Shown one piece after another: positions 18,603 to 26,055 of a DNA stretch of 64,000 bases (its first letter is position 1; each line of letters opens with the position of its first letter). This DNA comes from Candidatus Melainabacteria bacterium (GTDB lineage: Bacteria; Cyanobacteriota; Vampirovibrionia; Obscuribacterales; Obscuribacteraceae), in the NCBI GenBank assembly GCA_003963305.1, contig RXJR01000036.1, positions 1 to 64,000 of the forward strand. Reading direction: 5' to 3'. The notes beneath the pieces are model-generated. The model was not told where the DNA came from. It saw nothing but the letters and a program-made list of their open reading frames with translations, and made no database searches. The translations under genes and the position numbers were made by a program.

Positions 18603-18697
18603 TTTTTAAGCGATATCAGTTAAACACCAGATCAAAGTTGCCATTTGACTACAGCCCGCCCACCCCAAAATTATCTTTAAAACGATATCGCTTAAAA
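18603..18697. repeat. inverted pair of GATATC repeats, copies 3 and 4
   Basis: Copy 3 (18603-18625) contains TTTTTAAGCGATATCAG; copy 4 (18676-18697) reads TTTAAAACGATATCGCTTAA, and its complement restores TTTTAAGCGATATCG. The two face each other across about 50 bp, between convergent genes. Here a promoter operator is unlikely; a bidirectional terminator, a REP-like element or a nucleoid-protein site is possible. Confidence 0.6.
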
Positions 18698-18745
18698 CCG
18701 GACGAGAGACACTTCGAAAGCCATGGGCGGCGCGTCTACGAAATT

Positions 18746-19189
18746 TTACAGCCTGATGTAATCCTTGAGCAAAAAGAACGCCGAGCCCAAACACGCCAGA
18801 GCCACCAATACCAAAACTACTCTCAACTGACGGCTCAGATTCTGATTGGCTTCTGGTCCATGATATTGATTCTCTTGAGCCTCCGCACGTTCCATCTCCC
18901 GACGAAACGGCGCAGTAAGAAACCATAAAACACCTATTGGAATCAAAACGCCAACATCTTGAAGAAGCAGACGCTGCAGATCTATTGCGATGCTCGCGTC
19001 TGGCAACTCAGTAATTGGCGGAGGCTCCCAAATCGAAGCGTAGCCAAAATGCGTTGACTTTGGAACTCCGCCAGCATACGGGTTCCGCAGAATCACCCAT
19101 GGAGGATAGAAAGCCAATAACATCCACGTGAAGGCGGTGAGCGAAAAAAATGCAAAATGCGAGAGAGTGAGTTTCAGATGTCCATCCAA
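18746..19189 (-). CDS. small membrane protein, unknown
   Basis: 147 residues, TTG start at 19189, for which I see no ribosome binding site. Three hydrophobic segments are visible: about 8-30, 72-92 and 118-140. A polar Pro-rich loop lies between the first two, and a basic/Gln-rich stretch (about 93-115) before the third. I do not recognise the family. It follows the HtrA-type gene by 37 bp and may be read through from it, but a 10-bp stem-loop separates the two. Confidence 0.55.
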   Translation of the reverse strand: MDGHLKLTLSHFAFFSLTAFTWMLLAFYPPWVILRNPYAGGVPKSTHFGYASIWEPPPITELPDASIAIDLQRLLLQDVGVLIPIGVLWFLTAPFRREMERAEAQENQYHGPEANQNLSRQLRVVLVLVALACLGSAFFLLKDYIRL

Positions 19190-19192
19190 AAT

Positions 19193-19235
19193 AGTTACTA
19201 AGACTAAATACCCGAATCGACTGCTCTTAGTAACT
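19193..19235 (-). terminator. stem-loop overlapping the stop of the HtrA-type gene
   Basis: A perfect 10-bp inverted repeat (AGTTACTAAG at 19193-19202, CTTAGTAACT at 19226-19235) with a 23-base loop. On the minus strand the first arm contains the last codons and stop of the protease gene, and the second arm is followed by ATTTTGG. The stem is AT-rich and the T run short, so it is a weak terminator or attenuator candidate; its second arm ends only 3 bases before the next gene's TTG. Confidence 0.4.
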
Positions 19236-20414
19236 AAGATTTTCTGGATAAGTGCCGAGTTTTACCTTTCGGACCTCATGCCCGTCTTTGCGAGACAGTG
19301 AGAATGCCAGTACGTCGTTTGGCTTATGCTGTTGAATAATTTTGCGCACGTCTATGGCTGATTTAACAGGCGTTTCATCGACCTTCTCAATCAAATCATA
19401 CTGATCGAGTCCTGCCTTCTGGCACGGTGAATCAGGCATCACATACGCCACTATCACGCAGGCTTCGTCTGGGTACCCCATTGCTTTGGCAGTTTGCGCA
19501 TCGATATCAGTCATGTGAATGCCCAGATAAGGACGTGCAATGCTTCCATGCGCCTCAAGTTCCTTAGCAATGGACTGAGCCCGCTCAGCAGGAATTGCAA
19601 ACGATATATTCTGCGCCTGGTTTCGCACCGCTGTATTTATTCCAATCACTTCGCCTTGCGCATTCAACAGCGGTCCACCTGAATTCCCATGGTTCAGCGC
19701 GGCATCAGTCTGGATCATCTCAGTATTATTATTCATCTGCTCGAGAGACCGTCCGATGCCGCTGATAATGCCAAGCGTGACGCTGTGATCGAAACCATAA
19801 GGACTTCCTACTGCAATCGCCCAGTCGCCTACACGCATTTTCGAGCTGTCACCGAATTTCGCCACAGGTAAGCCAGTCGCTTCAATCTTAATCACAGCCA
19901 AGTCCATAAATGGGTCTTTGCCGACTATCTTGGCATCAAATGTACGCTTATCGTTCAAAGTTACGCGCACGTCAAAATTAGCGTGCAAAACATGAGAACT
20001 GGTCAAAATATAACCATCCGACCCGATAATAACGCCCGATCCGATCGGTCTTCGGTCTTGCGCAGACCGCGGTTGAGATTCCGGCATAGGCATCATCGGC
20101 AGACGCAAATCTGGACCTTTCTTTTTCGTCGGATCAATCGGAGTGAGGTGAATAGTCACCACAAATGGATCAGCCGTCGAAGCTACAGTAGCTACGGGTG
20201 TAACAGATTGCACTGAGCCGGGGACCTCGGAAATCTCCGTCTTCTGCTTGTCTCTCGACGGCAGACCCATTCCATACCAGATGCCAATATTGAAAGCCGC
20301 TGAGGCAATCATGGCTACCCCAAGACCAATCAAAACGGGCTTTTTGATTGAATCCTTATTGGTCGCAGAGGTAGGATCGCTTGCAGCCGACGGACCGTTG
20401 GAATTCTCTGACAT
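19227..20414 (-). CDS. HtrA/Deg-type serine protease with PDZ domain
   Basis: 395 residues from the ATG at 20414. The frame stays open 39 codons upstream, but that stretch (Cys/Trp-rich) is unlikely to be translated; GAGAA lies about 8 bases before 20414. Membrane anchor about 26-48, linker to about 80, trypsin-like protease with triad H141 (TSSHVLH), D171 (FMDLAV) and S245 (GNSGGPL), then one PDZ domain (about 280-390, PYLGIHM). Such enzymes degrade or refold damaged envelope proteins in the periplasm. Q-loop and substrate rules cannot be read here. The upstream gene on this strand encodes a Clp N-domain protein, so both proteolysis-related genes are neighbours. Confidence 0.93.
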   Translation of the reverse strand: MSENSNGPSAASDPTSATNKDSIKKPVLIGLGVAMIASAAFNIGIWYGMGLPSRDKQKTEISEVPGSVQSVTPVATVASTADPFVVTIHLTPIDPTKKKGPDLRLPMMPMPESQPRSAQDRRPIGSGVIIGSDGYILTSSHVLHANFDVRVTLNDKRTFDAKIVGKDPFMDLAVIKIEATGLPVAKFGDSSKMRVGDWAIAVGSPYGFDHSVTLGIISGIGRSLEQMNNNTEMIQTDAALNHGNSGGPLLNAQGEVIGINTAVRNQAQNISFAIPAERAQSIAKELEAHGSIARPYLGIHMTDIDAQTAKAMGYPDEACVIVAYVMPDSPCQKAGLDQYDLIEKVDETPVKSAIDVRKIIQQHKPNDVLAFSLSRKDGHEVRKVKLGTYPENLSY

Positions 20415-20548
20415 GTTTGATTCTCGTTTTGGATCTGAGGAATCAGCAGCCTGATGCAAGCAGCAACAGGTGTGACTACGGCAATGGTACCAGAATTGCC
20501 AAGCCCAGAAGCACCACATGGCAAGTACCAAGCTCTCGTAGTGAAGAA

Positions 20549-21019
20549 CTAACTCCCAGTCTTTAAGTCCGCAGTCAAATTATCTAACGAAATACCCAGG
20601 TCGCGAAGTACTTTCACCGAGGCACCTCGCTCCGGGGTGATCAAAGCTAAAAGCAGATGTTCAGTACAGACGTAACTGAGACCAGAACTTTTTGATTGCT
20701 TAAGAGCCTCCTCCAACAATCGTTTGGCACTCGGTGTAAATGGTAACTCGGTGGGAATTCTTGCTTTACTTGCCCCTCGCAGCCTGGCTACTTCAAGTCT
20801 AGCCTTGCCAAGCTCGACACCATGCGCTGTTAACACTTGCCCGGCCATACCTTCACGCTCAGCAATCAAACCAAGCAAGATGTGCTCGGTTCCAATAAAA
20901 CAGTGTCGCAGAGAACGAGCTTCGCTTTCAGCGATAGCTATTACTTCAAGAGACTCAGTCGTAAAGCAATCAAAAATTCCAGCTTTAAGTTCAATCAAAG
21001 ACCTGATGCGTTCGAACAT
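20549..21019 (-). CDS. stand-alone Clp N-domain (ClpC/ClpA N-type) protein
   Basis: 156 residues. Two Clp_N repeats (about 5-70 and 80-150) with the signatures RHCFIGTEHILLGLIAE and SYVCTEHLLLALITPE. No AAA+ ATPase follows, so it is the substrate/adaptor-binding domain alone. In cyanobacteria and relatives stand-alone forms such as ClpS-like helpers or ClpT/ClpR-like subunits are known; this one may modulate a ClpC elsewhere (inference). AGAGG precedes the ATG, and the upstream glycosyltransferase gene ends only 6 bp before, so it is translated from the tail of the glycan operon. Confidence 0.85.
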   Translation of the reverse strand: MFERIRSLIELKAGIFDCFTTESLEVIAIAESEARSLRHCFIGTEHILLGLIAEREGMAGQVLTAHGVELGKARLEVARLRGASKARIPTELPFTPSAKRLLEEALKQSKSSGLSYVCTEHLLLALITPERGASVKVLRDLGISLDNLTADLKTGS

Positions 21020-21025
21020 GACCTC

Positions 21026-22789
21026 TCATCTATTCTCCGGAACGGCACCAGTGGAAGCACCAGTGGAAGCACCACCGCGATCAACACTCAAAGAGACACC
21101 GGAAGCAGCACCGGAAGCAGCACTGGAAGCAGCACTAGAAGCAGCACTAGAAGCAGCACTAGAAGCAGCACTAGAAGCAGCACTAGAAGCAGCACTAGAA
21201 GCAGCACTAGAAGCAGCACTAGAAGCACCGCTGCGATCACCACCCGAATCGCGACTGATTCGGTACAAGTAAAACCGCTCATCACCTTGAATACTCTTAT
21301 CGAACTGGTTGAGTCCTTCGATCTTGAATCCCTTCGGAATAGCACCAAGTGGATAATTTAAAATCAGCAGCGCTTGATTGACATGCCTGGACTCCATCGC
21401 TTTCCGCACTGCGGCTGAAAGTTCATCGAACTCGATATTGTGCCGACTGGTATTGTTGACGACAAATCCTATGTAGGTGCCGCTCTCGGGACAAAAAATC
21501 TTTCTGTCCAAATATCCTGATATTGAAGGCATCTCGTGATCGTTGCTGCCAATAATCAACATATCTTGCAAACCTTTTTGCTTGATAAAACGCGCCACCA
21601 ATTTACCTGACGAGAAAGGGCGCGACAGATCTTGATAATAAGCATAAACACCAGCAATAAGTTGCAAGAACAAAATGCACGTAAGAAAAATAGAACGCGC
21701 CCTTTCACTTGAAAGTTTACGCAGTGCCGGCGGACCGAACTCCCATGAGCGCACATTTGTTGCAATCCAAAAACTACATAACAGAATAAGGAATAAATGA
21801 CCTTGCTGCCTCAATCCACCAAGCAAGTGCGTATAACTGAAAAAGACAAGCCCACCGGTTCCAATTCCATATAAGAACAAAGCCGCAGGCTTCAAGAGAA
21901 GCAACAAAAAACACAAGGAAACCACTGCTATTACAAGAGAATAAGTCAAAGGCTCATTCTCTATTTTGGAAATCAAATCCGTGTTCCAAAATTCTCTCTC
22001 ACTGACATTTGGAATTGGACAATACGCGATGGGAACAGCTCGCACAGATTTGAAGAAGCGCTTAGGCTGCTCCTCTTTAATTGCCACCAACTCGCCATGA
22101 TATCCGTCCGCAGGTGCAGTCATTTGCTTTACGGTAACTGCGGCGGCTGCAACAACCAACACCGTGCCAATCGCCGCAACTTTCATCGGAAACGCGGCGT
22201 CTTTCCTTTCCAACCAGTATTCGAGCAAAACAGTTGCCGTAAAGGCGAGTGACAACATTAGCCCATAAGCATTTGTGCACGACAAGAAAACCAACGTCGA
22301 AAATAGCCACCATGGATGCTCTCGGCGGAACCTAAACAGACAACACACGCCAACCAGAGCAAGCAACTCGAGCGAATAACTGCGGCTTATTATGCCGTAT
22401 TCGAACAGGGGGAAGTAACCAAAACAAAAAAGTATCTTCTGCAACCTGCTGAAAGGCGAATAAGCCAAAACGACGTAGCAAGCGCCAGCAGTCAAAACAA
22501 CATTGAAGAGTTGCATAATCAGTGGGTCGTGCGTAAAGCGCGTAAACATATAGAGCGGAACATACCAGGAAATCGGATGCCCTTCATACTGCAAATGCTT
22601 CTGAACTTCGAAAAGAGTAGCGCTATCTCGAGCTAAACACCAAGCCTGGAGCTCGTCACGCCACATCTCATGCCGAAATATTCCGGCCAACAACAATCCG
22701 ACAACAACAGTCATCATCAAAAGAAGAAACTTTCGGTCGGTCTTTTTGTCTGGGACTGGAATCATCGCTACGTCTGTTATCGATTGCAT
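21026..22789 (-). CDS. GT39-like membrane glycosyltransferase with (SSAA)n tail
   Basis: 587 residues from the ATG at 22789. The frame is open for 121 further codons upstream, but that part is antisense-type translation of the neighbour's repeat array and is unlikely. The best ribosome binding site (AGGGGA) is 17 bases from the ATG, so the start is not certain. An early Asp-Glu pair (D45-E46 in MWRDELQAW) after TM1 and about ten membrane segments match the PMT/ArnT-type fold, whose members use polyprenyl-phosphate sugars at the outer face of the membrane. After about residue 510 comes a tail with about eleven Ser-Ser-Ala-Ala tetrapeptides encoded by a 12-bp tandem repeat. Confidence 0.75.
   Translation of the reverse strand: MQSITDVAMIPVPDKKTDRKFLLLMMTVVVGLLLAGIFRHEMWRDELQAWCLARDSATLFEVQKHLQYEGHPISWYVPLYMFTRFTHDPLIMQLFNVVLTAGACYVVLAYSPFSRLQKILFCFGYFPLFEYGIISRSYSLELLALVGVCCLFRFRREHPWWLFSTLVFLSCTNAYGLMLSLAFTATVLLEYWLERKDAAFPMKVAAIGTVLVVAAAAVTVKQMTAPADGYHGELVAIKEEQPKRFFKSVRAVPIAYCPIPNVSEREFWNTDLISKIENEPLTYSLVIAVVSLCFLLLLLKPAALFLYGIGTGGLVFFSYTHLLGGLRQQGHLFLILLCSFWIATNVRSWEFGPPALRKLSSERARSIFLTCILFLQLIAGVYAYYQDLSRPFSSGKLVARFIKQKGLQDMLIIGSNDHEMPSISGYLDRKIFCPESGTYIGFVVNNTSRHNIEFDELSAAVRKAMESRHVNQALLILNYPLGAIPKGFKIEGLNQFDKSIQGDERFYLYRISRDSGGDRSGASSAASSAASSAASSAASSAASSAASSAASSAASSAASGAASGVSLSVDRGGASTGASTGAVPENR
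21102..21233. repeat. 12-bp tandem repeat, 11 copies
   Basis: Unit GAAGCAGCACTA in plus orientation: eight perfect copies from 21126 to 21221, plus variant copies on either side. It lies inside the 3' end of the glycosyltransferase gene (minus strand), where each unit gives Ser-Ser-Ala-Ala in frame, so copy-number change would not shift the frame. Confidence 0.92.
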
Positions 22790-22812
22790 AAAAGTGATAC
22801 TGCAGTTCCCCT

Positions 22813-24246
22813 TTATTTGCAGATCGCTGAATTTTGAGCTGCATCTTGCGCCGGATCTTGAGCTGGATCCTGCGCCGGGTCTCGCGCTGGGTCTCGCGCC
22901 GGGTCTCGCGCTGGGTCTCGCGCTGGATCTTGCGCCGGGTCTTGCGCCGGGTCTTGCGCTGAATCTTGCGTCGAGTCTTGAGCTAAATTTTGCGCTGGGT
23001 TTTGCGCACAATCCCTTGTAGGGTTGGCAGACAACGCGACCTTGCCAGGCTTCGATGCTACATCCACATAAGGTCCAAGACGTGCGATGAGTCCACCAAT
23101 CACAGGTGTGCTCATAACGATCGAGTAGATTTTGAACAAAGCCTTTTTCCAACTGGGATGATGAGCATAATCAGCCTCAGTGATCACAGGTACTTTAGTC
23201 TCGATCGCGCTATCGCCAACAGACTGGATAGCTCGCTGCAGACTGCCGAAGGACTCGAGGTAGATGTGCTCATAAGGAATGCCCTTTATGAGTTTGACGT
23301 AGCTGTTGGCGATCGATCGAGGCAAGTAACCGACACCCCAGACTCCGACGTGAGGTTCCGGTCCAAATGCGAACCGATTAATCGTACGCGCCATGAATGC
23401 TCCGCCGGCTCGCCGAATTCGATTAACTTCTGACAAAACAGCTGTGGTATCACTGCAATGCTCAATCAGATTCTCAGCCAAAATCACATCGAAAGAATCT
23501 GAAACGAAAGGAAGATGATCGGCGCAAGCACAAACGACTGTGATTTCTGACTGCCCTAAATCTCGAAACCGACTGCGCGCGATAACAAGCCAACGCAAAG
23601 CGACATCAGCACCGACACAAGATGCCCCCTGAGCATGTGCTGCTGCCAAGAACCCACCGGTGCCACACCCGAGATCCAGCAAATCCACACCAGGATGAGC
23701 CTGTTTAGTCAGGCGATAAGATCGCATTCTACTCAGAATGCCTTCGCCCCTCTTCACCCCAGCAACATGATGATTAAGATAATGCCGCCCGAGATCATCA
23801 GGGACCTCAGGTGTAATTGAGTAGTAGAAAGCTACCAGCTCCTCAAATGTCATAGAGGCAGATTTACTGAATATTCGCAGAGCCTTAGCGCGATCAGCGG
23901 CAATGTCGATGTAAGGATCTGGACAAATTCGGAAATCCAAAATACCGGCAATTTGTGGATACTCGCGAGCGCACGCATTGCAAACGTACCCACGCACATT
24001 CTCCGACTCCGCCGCCAGCGAAGGACTGGCGGTCTCGCTGCTTGATGGATCCGCTGCGCCCGACTTCCTGCCTGACTCACTACTTGATACATCCACAACA
24101 CAAGACTTCTCGGCAAGCGCACTACTTGATGGATTCGCGGCACTCAATAAATCCGAATCGGCGCAAACGGGATGCGCCTCGCTCAGAGGCTGCAACGCCC
24201 CCTTGCATAAAGGGCAACAAAGAATAGACTCAATTTTTGCCGGCAT
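22813..24246 (-). CDS. SAM-dependent methyltransferase with split zinc ribbon and Asp-Pro-Ala repeats
   Basis: 477 residues from the ATG at 24246, which overlaps the deacetylase stop by 17 bp; a 16-codon longer start exists at 24294. An N-terminal Trm112-like zinc ribbon is split: CCPLCKG near residue 10 and CNACARE near 93, separated by a Ser-rich acidic insert of about 60 residues. A class I methyltransferase follows (LDLGCGTGGF, DVALRW, FDVILAENLIEH). The C terminus (about 415-477) has some sixteen tetrapeptides of the type Asp-Pro-Ala-Gln/Arg. Related enzymes with an N-terminal ribbon methylate glycan or lipid-linked intermediates; the substrate here is unknown. Confidence 0.78.
   Translation of the reverse strand: MPAKIESILCCPLCKGALQPLSEAHPVCADSDLLSAANPSSSALAEKSCVVDVSSSESGRKSGAADPSSSETASPSLAAESENVRGYVCNACAREYPQIAGILDFRICPDPYIDIAADRAKALRIFSKSASMTFEELVAFYYSITPEVPDDLGRHYLNHHVAGVKRGEGILSRMRSYRLTKQAHPGVDLLDLGCGTGGFLAAAHAQGASCVGADVALRWLVIARSRFRDLGQSEITVVCACADHLPFVSDSFDVILAENLIEHCSDTTAVLSEVNRIRRAGGAFMARTINRFAFGPEPHVGVWGVGYLPRSIANSYVKLIKGIPYEHIYLESFGSLQRAIQSVGDSAIETKVPVITEADYAHHPSWKKALFKIYSIVMSTPVIGGLIARLGPYVDVASKPGKVALSANPTRDCAQNPAQNLAQDSTQDSAQDPAQDPAQDPARDPARDPARDPARDPAQDPAQDPAQDAAQNSAICK
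22836..23010. repeat. 12-bp degenerate tandem repeat, about 14 copies
   Basis: Unit of the type GCGCCGGGTCTT/GCGCTGGGTCTC (plus orientation), diverging towards both ends. It lies inside the 3' end of the methyltransferase gene and gives Asp-Pro-Ala-Gln/Arg in frame on the minus strand. It is not the same sequence as the repeat in the next gene downstream. Confidence 0.88.
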
Positions 24247-25012
24247 CTCTATACTCGTCGGGTTGCCAATCTGGCTGGAACACACGCTTAACACGGCGAA
24301 GCATCTGCCTGAAACTCAAATAGGGAGAAAACCAGGGCTGTTCAAGATTATCGATCCACTCCTGCGTCAAATAATAGGAATCAATTCTAGGCAGTAAGTA
24401 TTTGTTGGAGCTCAGACTGCAAATTCCCAGATCGGTTGAAACAGCGCCCTCATAGTGTTGTTGTACCGCACTGATCGCATCACCGGAAGTATCACCATAT
24501 GGATAAGCAAAAGTAGAAGCAGTCTGCCCCGTCACTTCCATAATCTTCGCTTTCGACTTAACCAGCTCGTCCTGCAGCTTTTGCCCCGATAGCGTAGACA
24601 AAGGACGATGAGTAGACGTATGTCCGCCAAACTCACAGCCAGCCTTTGCAAGTTCTTCAACCTCGCTCCACGACAGTAAAGGCGCCCGCGGTACAGACGC
24701 AGGCTGTCCCACCCACTGATTATCTTTACCGCAAAAATCAGTGATCAAAAATACCGTAGCGTTGAACCCATATTTCTGCAGAAGAGGCCAGGCATCCGTA
24801 TAGAAAGTGCGATACCCATCATCAAAAGTCAGGACAAAAGATTTCTCAGGCAATGTTGATTTTGCTTTCATCAGTTGCACCAACTGGGATAGCGTAATCG
24901 TCTTAAATCCTCTCTCAGCAAAAGCATTGAGATGCTGCTCGAACTTCTCGACAGGAGTATCGAGAATGGGATTCAGCCTGCCCACTGAATGATAAGTGAG
25001 AATCGGTACCAT
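24230..25012 (-). CDS. NodB-type polysaccharide deacetylase
   Basis: 260 residues. The carbohydrate esterase family 4 motifs are visible: TFDDGY with D64-D65, H131 and H135 in GGHTSTH (metal triad D65-H131-H135), and AYPYGD as third motif. Such enzymes remove N- or O-acetyl groups from sugar polymers. No signal peptide is seen: the protein begins MVPILTYHSVG, so it may act in the cytoplasm on lipid-linked sugars or on a nucleotide-linked precursor. Its start shares one base with the stop of the oxidoreductase gene (TAATG), indicating coupling. Confidence 0.9.
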   Translation of the reverse strand: MVPILTYHSVGRLNPILDTPVEKFEQHLNAFAERGFKTITLSQLVQLMKAKSTLPEKSFVLTFDDGYRTFYTDAWPLLQKYGFNATVFLITDFCGKDNQWVGQPASVPRAPLLSWSEVEELAKAGCEFGGHTSTHRPLSTLSGQKLQDELVKSKAKIMEVTGQTASTFAYPYGDTSGDAISAVQQHYEGAVSTDLGICSLSSNKYLLPRIDSYYLTQEWIDNLEQPWFSPYLSFRQMLRRVKRVFQPDWQPDEYRDAGKN

Positions 25013-26055
25013 TAAACTTTAATCTCACTGCCTTCTTTAGAAGATCGATAAATCGCGTGTGCCATTTGCATAGTACGCAATCCATCCCGTCCGGTCGGTT
25101 CAACAGGCGTATTCGTACGAATTCCTTCCGCAAAATCACTCATTTCCTTGATGAATGAATTGATAATCGTCCACCGCCAGGAAAACAGTCTCTCCTTGAT
25201 CTGGAACAAAGGAAATATCTCCCAGTGCTTCTTAGCTCTGATACCAGCTTCAGGAGTTTCTCCCCACTCTGCCATCATAGGGGGATAGGAAGCGCGCACA
25301 TAACCTTTCGTGCCAACAACTTCCATAGAGAAGAAGTAGCCACGGGGATCCGTCCAACTGGCATGAACATACGCCTTGGCACCGTCTGCAGTGCTGAAGA
25401 GCGCGAAACTATTATCCTCGGCTTTTTCAAACGGCCAGACAAGATTAGCAACATAACCCTTGCCGACTTCAACGTCGCCCAGGAAGAATCTAGTCAAATC
25501 CATGATATGGATTCCATTATCGACAAGACTTCCACCTCCCGTCACCGCACCATCAGTAACCCAGGCGGGTCCAAACTCCTTGCCACCCGGATGACCGGCA
25601 TATGCTTTCACCGTCAAAATCTTGCCGAGACGCCCGGATGTAATCAGTTTCTTGGCAAAAGCCATCGACTCGAAATAACGATGGTTGAACCCGGTTTTTA
25701 AAAGAACTCCCTTCTTTTCGGCTGCCGTACACATACGCTCAGCATCCTCAAGAGTGTGCGCAAGGGGTTTCTCACAAAGCACATGCTTCCCGTTTTCGAT
25801 AGCGTAGACAGCCATATCAGCATGCAAACTGGGAGGCGTAGAGATAATTACCATATCAACGTCCGAGCGACTGGCGGCAATCTTCCAATCGGCAGTAGCG
25901 TCGCAACCGAACTTGCTCGCTAACTCTTTGGCTGCATCCAACCGTATGTCAGAGACAACAACGAGCCGCAACCCAGGCGTCTTAGCTACAGCAGCAGCTC
26001 GCAACGCCCCGATTGATCCAGCACCTATATGACATACTCCTATTTCGCCGGGCAT
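25012..26055 (-). CDS. Gfo/Idh/MocA-family sugar oxidoreductase 1
   Basis: 347 residues. Rossmann NAD(P) site IGAGSIG near residue 10, STPPSLHA, and the family's catalytic E95-K96-P97 in LCEKPLAH. The second half is the alpha/beta C-terminal domain with substrate residues such as DNGIHIMDL. These enzymes oxidise or epimerise nucleotide- or inositol-type sugars. The start overlaps the stop of the GT4 gene by 16 bp. It is one of three members in the locus; they are not close copies, so each probably has its own substrate. Confidence 0.9.
   Translation of the reverse strand: MPGEIGVCHIGAGSIGALRAAAVAKTPGLRLVVVSDIRLDAAKELASKFGCDATADWKIAASRSDVDMVIISTPPSLHADMAVYAIENGKHVLCEKPLAHTLEDAERMCTAAEKKGVLLKTGFNHRYFESMAFAKKLITSGRLGKILTVKAYAGHPGGKEFGPAWVTDGAVTGGGSLVDNGIHIMDLTRFFLGDVEVGKGYVANLVWPFEKAEDNSFALFSTADGAKAYVHASWTDPRGYFFSMEVVGTKGYVRASYPPMMAEWGETPEAGIRAKKHWEIFPLFQIKERLFSWRWTIINSFIKEMSDFAEGIRTNTPVEPTGRDGLRTMQMAHAIYRSSKEGSEIKV

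Noticed and set aside
20415-20531. N-terminal extension of the HtrA-type protease (39 residues)
   Set aside because: Cys/Trp-rich, no ribosome binding site, and it would push the membrane anchor away from the N terminus; the ATG at 20414 is better.
20724-21361. Plus-strand open frames made of Leu-Glu-Ala-Ala or Ser-Thr-Arg repeats
   Set aside because: They are the opposite strand of the 12-bp repeat and of the Clp N-domain gene; the repeat stays open in all frames, so openness is not evidence of coding.
22790-23152. 121-residue N-terminal extension of the GT39-like protein
   Set aside because: It translates the neighbouring methyltransferase's repeat array in another frame; real members start near the first membrane segment.
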